19,983 nt of DNA. It comes from Phycisphaerales bacterium UBA4658. GTDB lineage: Bacteria; Planctomycetota; Phycisphaerae; Phycisphaerales; UBA1924. This document shows positions 14,962-19,983 of this stretch, one piece after another (the first letter of the stretch is position 1; each line of letters opens with the position of its first letter). The notes under the pieces were generated by a model. That model had not been told where the DNA came from, searched no databases, and saw only the letters and a list, made by a program, of their open reading frames with translations. The stretch lies in the NCBI GenBank assembly GCA_002405485.1, contig DHLW01000179.1:17136-37118 (forward strand), read 5' to 3'. A program made the translations under genes and the position numbers.

Positions 14962-16416
14962 TCAGGCCCGGGCCGGTTGACCCGCGCCTGCCGCGGGCAG
15001 CGTGGCGGCTCTGCGAGCAAGTGCAAGAGCGCACATGGACCACACGACCAGATTGAGGGCAAGTGGGATGGGCAAGTCCCGCAGCAGCCCCTCGGACTGC
15101 ACGCGAGCGACCCCCATGAGCGTCGGGTACACGGGGATGAGGACTACTCCCCAGCCGTGCAGGAACCCAAGCGGCGACCTTCCGATGTTCATGAACACCA
15201 GCGCAAAGACCGCCGGCAGCATGAACACGTAGTAGTGTCGATGGCACATGGGCGTGGCCAAGAGCATGACGGCGCAGAGCATGCCGACGCGCAGCGTGAT
15301 CGCCAGCGCGTCATCCGGTCGTCCTCGGCCGATGAGCAGCGTCGCGATGAGCAGACCGATCGACACCGCCAGATGCGTCGGCTTGACCCATGCATCGGGC
15401 TTTTCCGGGCGCTCGCCGCGCGGCTCGTGGATGTGCATGAGGTTGTGCAACGAACCCTGGATCGACAGGTTGTCGGTATTGTCGAATCCGGCCCCGTGCT
15501 GCAGGCGTTCATCGCTCCCGGCGAGCCCGGCGAGGAGCACCTTGTCCATGAACGTCCACGTGGACTCATACGCTCGGACCGGGCCGAACACGAGGACCGG
15601 GATGACCACCATCACCGCGAGCCCGCACGCGCCATAGCCGATGATCGCTCGCCAGCCGCGCCGCGCGAGCACGTCAAAGACCAGAATGCCCGGGATGACC
15701 TTGATGCACGCGGCCATCGCCATGCACACGCCGCCCCAGAACGCCGGACCGAATCGCCGCGAGGGCTGGGAAGAGTCGGCGCCGAGGCGTGTTGCCTGAG
15801 CGAACAGGAAGATGCCCCCGCAGATGAGCACCAGCATGTGGAGGTTGATCTGCCCCTTGCTGAGCGTTGATCCGAAGTCGGGAGCGAGGCAGAGCATGGG
15901 CCAGAACCGGATGTTCCACCACCCGCCGTGCGTCGGCTTGAGGGCACGGATGTTCGGATCGGCCGAGCCGCGCGTGAGCGTTCTGGCGAGCAGTTCAATC
16001 GACGCCGCGGCACACAGCACGCTGAAGAAGTACCAGATCGCGACCGAGACCCAGTAGGGCATGTACCCGGAGGCCGCGGGGGTCTCTGGGCCGCTCGGCG
16101 TGGAGGGGAGCGGCTCGGAAACCGGCGCGTCAGCAAGTGGCACGAACGCCGCGGCGATCGCAGGCGGATAGAGGTACCTCCACCCGTTCTCGTCGGAGAT
16201 CGACATGGGATCGACGCCCTCCCGCACCGCCCAGCCGGCGCGAAAGAAGACCCCGGCGTCGGTCATGCGCCGTTCGCTGAACGCCGACCGCTTGACGGTC
16301 AGCGCGCCAAAGAGCAGCACGCCGATGATCAGAAGCACGAACGCGATCGGCTCCCAGGAGGGTCGGATGCCGACACCGGGATGGCCGAGCGGAGCGCGAG
16401 GTGTTCCTGAGGACAT
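14962..16416 (-). CDS. GT87-type (DUF2029) membrane glycosyltransferase
   Basis: This 484-residue polytopic membrane protein has about ten hydrophobic segments, starting at 23-40. It carries the marks of the DUF2029/GT87 family, GT-C transferases that use polyprenyl-phosphate-linked sugars (characterised members are mycobacterial mannosyltransferases). The marks are an acidic residue after TM1 (D53 in MTDAGVFF), the YPP motif (83-85), KGQINLHML (187-195) and CIKVIPG (237-243). It may add sugars to the glycan or to surface lipids on the periplasmic side; donor and acceptor are unknown. The ATG at 16416 has no clear ribosome site but keeps the first helix. It is transcribed toward lipA and away from the GT2 gene, so it is not part of the main operon. 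Confidence 0.8.
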   Translation of the reverse strand: MSSGTPRAPLGHPGVGIRPSWEPIAFVLLIIGVLLFGALTVKRSAFSERRMTDAGVFFRAGWAVREGVDPMSISDENGWRYLYPPAIAAAFVPLADAPVSEPLPSTPSGPETPAASGYMPYWVSVAIWYFFSVLCAAASIELLARTLTRGSADPNIRALKPTHGGWWNIRFWPMLCLAPDFGSTLSKGQINLHMLVLICGGIFLFAQATRLGADSSQPSRRFGPAFWGGVCMAMAACIKVIPGILVFDVLARRGWRAIIGYGACGLAVMVVIPVLVFGPVRAYESTWTFMDKVLLAGLAGSDERLQHGAGFDNTDNLSIQGSLHNLMHIHEPRGERPEKPDAWVKPTHLAVSIGLLIATLLIGRGRPDDALAITLRVGMLCAVMLLATPMCHRHYYVFMLPAVFALVFMNIGRSPLGFLHGWGVVLIPVYPTLMGVARVQSEGLLRDLPIPLALNLVVWSMCALALARRAATLPAAGAGQPARA

Positions 16417-16606
16417 GCAGCATCATTGGTGCCCCGCAAGCGGCTCGGCCGAGGTGAACCACGAGCGTCCGATCGTGACGCACCGAGACCGGCGCATGAG
16501 AACCGCGTCTCGCCGGCGACGCGTTGAATCCGTTGCGTTGGGTGAATCAGCGGGCAGAAGATCGAGTCGCTTCGCCATCGCCACGAACACGCCGATACCT
16601 TTCACC

Positions 16607-18070
16607 ATGCCGCCCGACTCGAACGCGACGCCCGACGTGAGCGTCGTGATCCCGATGTACAACGCCGAGACCACCATCGCCGAGTGTGTTCGCTCAGCGA
16701 TCGCTTCTGGCGACTCAGCCTCGGCTGGTGGCGCACGCGTCGAGGTGATCGTCAGCGATGACGGCTCAACCGACCAGGGCCCTGAGATCGTCGAACGCCT
16801 TGCCGCCAGCGAGGCACGCGTCCGACTTCTGCAATCGCCGAACACGGGGCCAAGCGCGGCGAGGAATCGCGGGATCGATGCGGCTCGCGGCAGATTCGTC
16901 CGATTCCTTGATGCCGATGATCTGGCCACCTCCGGAAGCAGCGCTCTGCTCATCTCCGCGGCCCACCGCACGGGCGCCGCGTGCGGCGTGTTCGAGCTCA
17001 TGGACTCCGACGGTCGCTCGATGCACCGCTACTGCCCTCCGCACGCCGGCGACTGCGGCGTGATCGGCATCAACGAACTGCGACATGCCAACTGCTTCGG
17101 CACGGGCACCATGGTGATCCGCCGCGAACTGCTCGATGGTGTTCGATTCGACGATCGCATGAGGCATTGCGAGGACTGGGCGTGCTGGGCGGCGCTCGCT
17201 CGCCGCGGTGTCCGCTGGCGCACGCTTCACCCCGGCGCCGCACCAGTGCAACGCTATCGCATCTGTTCCGGCGGCCTGAGCCAGCGCCCTGGCGACATGC
17301 TGGCGGGGGCGCTCCGCGTGCTCGATGACCAGGCCCTGCGCGACAACGCCGCGGTCCCAGCGTGGGCGATCGCCGCACAGGCGACGACCTTTGCAACCAT
17401 GCTCGCCATGAGCGGTGACGGCAGCGCGGCTTGTGAGGCAGCGCACAGGTTGTTGAGCGAACACATTGATCGTGAGCATCGCTACACGCCACAGGAGCTT
17501 GGCGATTCCACGATCTGGGCCGTGCTGTCGACGACCGACCAGCATCCAGAGGATTTTCAGGTCGACGCGCGATGGCAGATGCAGGCCGCTTCCTGGTGGC
17601 GACTTCTGTGCGATGCCGGTCGATTCACGCGAGGTGACCTTCATCACGCGCTCTCGCACCTGGCCCACTGTTTGATCTCGCCGCAGGCGATCGCCGCGGA
17701 ACTCGTCGAGCGTACCAGAGACAGTCAGAGACCGATCGTGGTCTTCGGCTACGCGCAGCATGGACGCCTGATCGTTGAAGAGGCACGCCGCAACCAACGT
17801 GCGGCGGAGATTCGCGATGACGCACTGGCGGCCGACGCCGGCTTGGCTCGGCAGTGCGGCGTGTCACACCTCTCCATCCGCCCGTGCGCCCTTCCGGTGG
17901 AGCCTGAGGCGATCCCCGTTGTTTCGATCGAGCAGCACAACGAACTGCTCGAACGCGAGGATCTCAGCCGAACCCGCGAAAACGGACTCACCTGGAGTCA
18001 AGCCCGAAACCGACTGGCGGCAAGTGCATTGGCAAGCCTTGAGCCGCTCCGAAGAAAGCTGGTGCCGTGA
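16607..18070 (+). CDS. GT2 family glycosyltransferase with C-terminal Rossmann-like domain
   Basis: Residues 11-105 form a GT-A fold: VSVVIPMYNA (11-20), VSDDGSTD (49-56) and the metal-binding DADD (102-105). ED at 189-190 in HCEDWACW resembles the catalytic acidic pair of the family. Residues about 230-370 are helical with no motif I recognise. Residues 376-445 begin with PIVVFGYAQHGRLIVEEA, a Gly-rich Rossmann-type turn. IRDDALA and a later SIEQHNELLER follow, as in small nucleotide- or sugar-binding domains attached to sugar-modifying enzymes. The transferred sugar is unknown. I chose ATG 16607 because the GT fold begins 10 residues later; a start at 16496 would add a basic, low-complexity stretch. 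It is divergent from the GT87 gene across 190 nt and lies 75 nt before tRNA-Ser. Confidence 0.82.
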   Translation: MPPDSNATPDVSVVIPMYNAETTIAECVRSAIASGDSASAGGARVEVIVSDDGSTDQGPEIVERLAASEARVRLLQSPNTGPSAARNRGIDAARGRFVRFLDADDLATSGSSALLISAAHRTGAACGVFELMDSDGRSMHRYCPPHAGDCGVIGINELRHANCFGTGTMVIRRELLDGVRFDDRMRHCEDWACWAALARRGVRWRTLHPGAAPVQRYRICSGGLSQRPGDMLAGALRVLDDQALRDNAAVPAWAIAAQATTFATMLAMSGDGSAACEAAHRLLSEHIDREHRYTPQELGDSTIWAVLSTTDQHPEDFQVDARWQMQAASWWRLLCDAGRFTRGDLHHALSHLAHCLISPQAIAAELVERTRDSQRPIVVFGYAQHGRLIVEEARRNQRAAEIRDDALAADAGLARQCGVSHLSIRPCALPVEPEAIPVVSIEQHNELLEREDLSRTRENGLTWSQARNRLAASALASLEPLRRKLVP

Positions 18071-18092
18071 ACCGCCGCCGGTGATAAGACCG

Positions 18093-18121
18093 TCGCCAAC
18101 GGCCGCTGATGGGCGTACACT
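18093..18121 (+). promoter_or_regulatory. candidate promoter of tRNA-Ser
   Basis: TCGCCA (18093-18098) and TACACT (18116-18121) are separated by 17 nt and match the sigma-70 consensus at 4 of 6 positions each. The predicted start would lie about 18 nt before the tRNA 5' end. Confidence 0.4.
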
Positions 18122-18145
18122 TGCCCCGCGAAAACCAGAATCCAC

Positions 18146-18233
18146 GGAGAGGTGGCAGAGTGGTTGAACGCGCCGGTCTCGAAAACCGGTACACGGCCTA
18201 GCCGTGTCGGGGGTTCGAATCCCCCCCTCTCCG
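18146..18233 (+). tRNA. tRNA-Ser (anticodon CGA)
   Basis: The acceptor stem is GGAGAGG (18146-18152) with CCTCTCC (18226-18232) and discriminator G18233. The anticodon stem CCGGT/ACCGG encloses loop CTCGAAA, giving anticodon CGA (codon UCG). The long variable arm ACACGGC-CTA-GCCGTGT (18191-18207) is typical of class II tRNA-Ser. The T stem GGGGG/CCCCC encloses TTCGAAT. CCA is not encoded and would be added after transcription. Confidence 0.97.
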
Positions 18234-18240
18234 CTTCACA

Positions 18241-18304
18241 ATCGAGGGTCGTCAGTTTGTGCCTGCAAAACAGGCCTGAACCGACGGCCCTCGATTTCGT
18301 TTTG
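18241..18304 (+). terminator. long intrinsic terminator after tRNA-Ser
   Basis: The 55 nt from 18241 to 18295 fold into one long hairpin. A 13-bp outer stem ATCGAGGGTCGTC/GACGGCCCTCGAT (one G-U) leads through GTT/AAC to an inner GCCTG-CAAAA-CAGGC, with only two mismatches among 25 positions. The tail reads TTCGTTTT. It starts 7 nt after the tRNA and stops plus-strand transcription. The remaining gap to 18369 shows only a small CGTGC-TTGA-GCACG hairpin (18311-18324). Confidence 0.85.
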
Positions 18305-18369
18305 GGTGCGCGTGCTTGAGCACGTTCCCGATCGGGCACTGCGTCGTGACGGCAACCTGGGGTGCCGGT

Positions 18370-19554
18370 TCAGTCGGGCGTGAAGCCGGTCATGGGCAGG
18401 AACGCCCCGTTCTTGTGGAACACTTCGCCATCGGCGCGAATCGTCCCGCCGGGGCAGCCGCCGCGCGGGCGGAGTTCGCAGACCATGTCCCAGTGCAGGC
18501 CGCTCTCGTTGTTCGAACCGCTTTCGGGATAGCCCGCGCCGACGGCGGCGTGGAACGTTCCGCCGATCTTCTCGTCAAACAGCGTGTTCCTGCTGAAGTC
18601 GGTGATGCCGTAGTTCGTGCCGATGGCGATCTCGCCGAGGTTGCGTGCGCCGGCGTCCTGATCGAGCATCTCGATCAGGAACTTCTCGTTCTTCCTCGCG
18701 CTCGCGTCCACCACCCGCCCACCCTTGAACGCAAGACGCACGCCCTCAACCTCGCGGCCCTGGTACACCGCCGGAAACGTGTAGTTCACGTGGCCCTCGA
18801 CACCAAACCCGCCGATACTCGGGAGCGTCGGGCCCGCGAAGACCTCGCCGTCAGGAAAGTTCTCCAGCCCGCCGCAGTTGATCCACGTCGCTTTCGAGAC
18901 GTCGACACGCAAGTCCGTTCCATCGTGCCCGGCGTGCGGCGGGACGTTGAAGTGCAGCTCCTTCTTGCCCGTCAGATACGCCACCACCCGCTGCTGATTC
19001 TCGAACACCCGCGCCCACGCCGCGACCGGATCGGGCAGGTGCAGCAGTCCCGCCCGGAACACGAAGTCCTCATAGGCCCGGAGCGACATCTCCGCGTCCT
19101 GCGCACTCCCGGCCGTGGGATACTGCGTGCCCACCCACCGAAGTCCACCGGGCTGATCGGCCCTTGCCGCTCGTTCCATGAACACCTTGAACCACGGCTT
19201 GCGCGCCGCCTGGTGCGCCGCCACGCGCTTGGGATCCACGCTTGAGAGATACTTCGTGTTCACCTCGGCCCAGAAGCCGATCTGCACGTCGATCTTCTCC
19301 ACCCGGTGCATGTCGATCGGGGAGCAATACGTGATCTGTTCCTGCGATCCCTGCGAGAGCAGGATCTCGTGCAGATTCTCGCTCCGCGGCACGAAGAACG
19401 GATGCCCGCCCGCACGCAGCACCGCCTCGAATGTCGCCTCCACCAGCGGCATCGCCACCTGATCGCTCGAGACACACACCAGGTCGCCCTTCTTCACCTT
19501 CGTGGAGTATCGAACCAGAACGTCGGCCAGCTTGTCGAGTCGTGGATCACGCAT
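18370..19554 (-). CDS. M29-family metallo-aminopeptidase
   Basis: This 394-residue cytoplasmic aminopeptidase of the thermophilic M29 group (aminopeptidase T / AmpS / PepS type) removes N-terminal residues from peptides using two metal ions. The family's ligands are all visible: E237 (DGEVFAGP), E308 (GEIAIGTN), H335 (GTFHAAVGAGYP), the nearby catalytic Y342, and H354 with D356 (LHWDM). The length matches the family (about 370-420). The chosen ATG starts MRDPRLDKLADVLV, which matches the usual M29 beginning; the frame continues upstream to 19698 with low-complexity residues that I exclude. No ribosome site is evident. It appears monocistronic and is divergent from the gene at the right edge. 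Confidence 0.92.
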   Translation of the reverse strand: MRDPRLDKLADVLVRYSTKVKKGDLVCVSSDQVAMPLVEATFEAVLRAGGHPFFVPRSENLHEILLSQGSQEQITYCSPIDMHRVEKIDVQIGFWAEVNTKYLSSVDPKRVAAHQAARKPWFKVFMERAARADQPGGLRWVGTQYPTAGSAQDAEMSLRAYEDFVFRAGLLHLPDPVAAWARVFENQQRVVAYLTGKKELHFNVPPHAGHDGTDLRVDVSKATWINCGGLENFPDGEVFAGPTLPSIGGFGVEGHVNYTFPAVYQGREVEGVRLAFKGGRVVDASARKNEKFLIEMLDQDAGARNLGEIAIGTNYGITDFSRNTLFDEKIGGTFHAAVGAGYPESGSNNESGLHWDMVCELRPRGGCPGGTIRADGEVFHKNGAFLPMTGFTPD

Positions 19555-19591
19555 GGGCAACCATAGCGTCGCCTCTCCGCGTCCCTCTCCT

Positions 19592-19607
19592 GGACCGGGA
19601 TCGGTCT
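19592..19607. repeat. palindromic element upstream of M29 aminopeptidase
   Basis: GGACCGGGATCGGTCT forms a 6-bp stem (one G-U) with a 4-nt loop. It closely resembles GGACCGGTTATCGGTCC at 5193-5209. It lies about 40 nt upstream of the aminopeptidase start and could be an operator or a dispersed repeat. Confidence 0.35.
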
Positions 19608-19667
19608 CGGTTGACCGGCCCTCACCCTCATCCGACGCGGCGTGCCGCGCCGGCAAACAATCCGCCT

Positions 19668-19983
19668 GTGCAGACCTCGTCGTCAACACCCTCGCCATCC
19701 CCGGAGTCGCGCCCCGCTCCGGGACCGAGCCGACTCGCGCGACTGGCGACGCTCTGGTTCGAGCAGTGCCGCGCCGCCGCGGGCATCCGCCGCGGCGTCA
19801 CACTCGGCGACTGGAGCGGATCCGCCTACTACAAAGAGCTCTCATCGGAGCGCCTGGCGCGGGCCCTCTCCCCCCGCGGGCGAGGAAGCAAGGACTACCG
19901 CGTCACCTTCCCCGACGGCGGCAAGCTCGTGATCCAGTGCTCGCGCGAGCGCCTCTTCGCCGACCTTGTCGGCCCCGAGGGCC
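19668..19983 (+). CDS. hypothetical protein, 5' part only (cut by window edge)
   Basis: From GTG 19668 the plus-strand frame stays open for 105 codons to the window end. After a Ser/Pro-rich leader (about 25 residues) it becomes protein-like: LATLWFEQCRAAAGIRRG, then LGDWSGSAYYKELSSERLA and DYRVTFPDGGKLVIQCSRER. I do not recognise the family. The start is uncertain because there is no ribosome site and the frame is open a little further upstream. It is divergent from the aminopeptidase with 113 nt between them. Confidence 0.55.
   Translation, partial: MQTSSSTPSPSPESRPAPGPSRLARLATLWFEQCRAAAGIRRGVTLGDWSGSAYYKELSSERLARALSPRGRGSKDYRVTFPDGGKLVIQCSRERLFADLVGPEG

Noticed and set aside
1..19983. CRISPR array, insertion sequence or prophage signs
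   Set aside because: No regularly spaced direct repeats, transposase or integrase genes were found. The single tRNA has no duplicated 3' end nearby that would suggest an attachment site.

Overview
This is a GC-rich bacterial chromosome window with strong C/G third-position bias. It is dominated by one large exopolysaccharide (EPS) and exosortase operon on the minus strand, flanked by housekeeping genes. The combination of an exosortase, an EpsI-like partner, a fused Wzz/tyrosine-kinase-like protein, a very large TPR protein and a DUF2029 mannosyltransferase-like protein is typical of Planctomycetota. I suspect a Phycisphaerae-type planctomycete, but this is inference from gene content and not from a marker gene.

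Minus-strand operon, in transcription order from about 13,478 down to 255: (1) a Wza-like SLBB lipoprotein for polysaccharide export; (2) an exosortase with its Cys-Arg-His catalytic set intact; (3) an EpsI/DUF3485-type exosortase partner, coupled to the exosortase by a TGATG overlap; (4) a 1506-residue membrane-anchored TPR protein; (5) a Wzz-type chain-length regulator fused to a BY-kinase-like P-loop domain whose Walker A lysine is replaced by alanine; (6) an extended-SDR nucleotide-sugar epimerase/dehydratase; (7) a WecA/TagO-type polyprenyl-phosphate sugar-phosphate transferase, coupled by an ATGA overlap. Together these would make a nucleotide sugar, start the lipid-linked glycan, control its length and export it. 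The exosortase would process sorted surface proteins, but no PEP-CTERM-like substrate is encoded here. No flippase (Wzx) or polymerase (Wzy) is visible either.

Right of the operon: lipA (lipoyl synthase) is divergent from the operon across a 340-bp intergenic region. Next come a minus-strand GT87/DUF2029 membrane glycosyltransferase, a divergent plus-strand GT2 glycosyltransferase carrying a C-terminal Rossmann-like domain, tRNA-Ser(CGA) with a clear promoter candidate and a long terminator hairpin, an M29 metallo-aminopeptidase on the minus strand, and the beginning of an unrecognised plus-strand gene cut by the window edge.

Non-coding points of note: long C-runs just beyond the operon's 3' end (a G-quadruplex motif on the transcribed strand); a 12-base sequence shared by the leaders of the TPR and kinase genes; and a palindromic element (GGACCG...CGGTC) repeated upstream of several genes.
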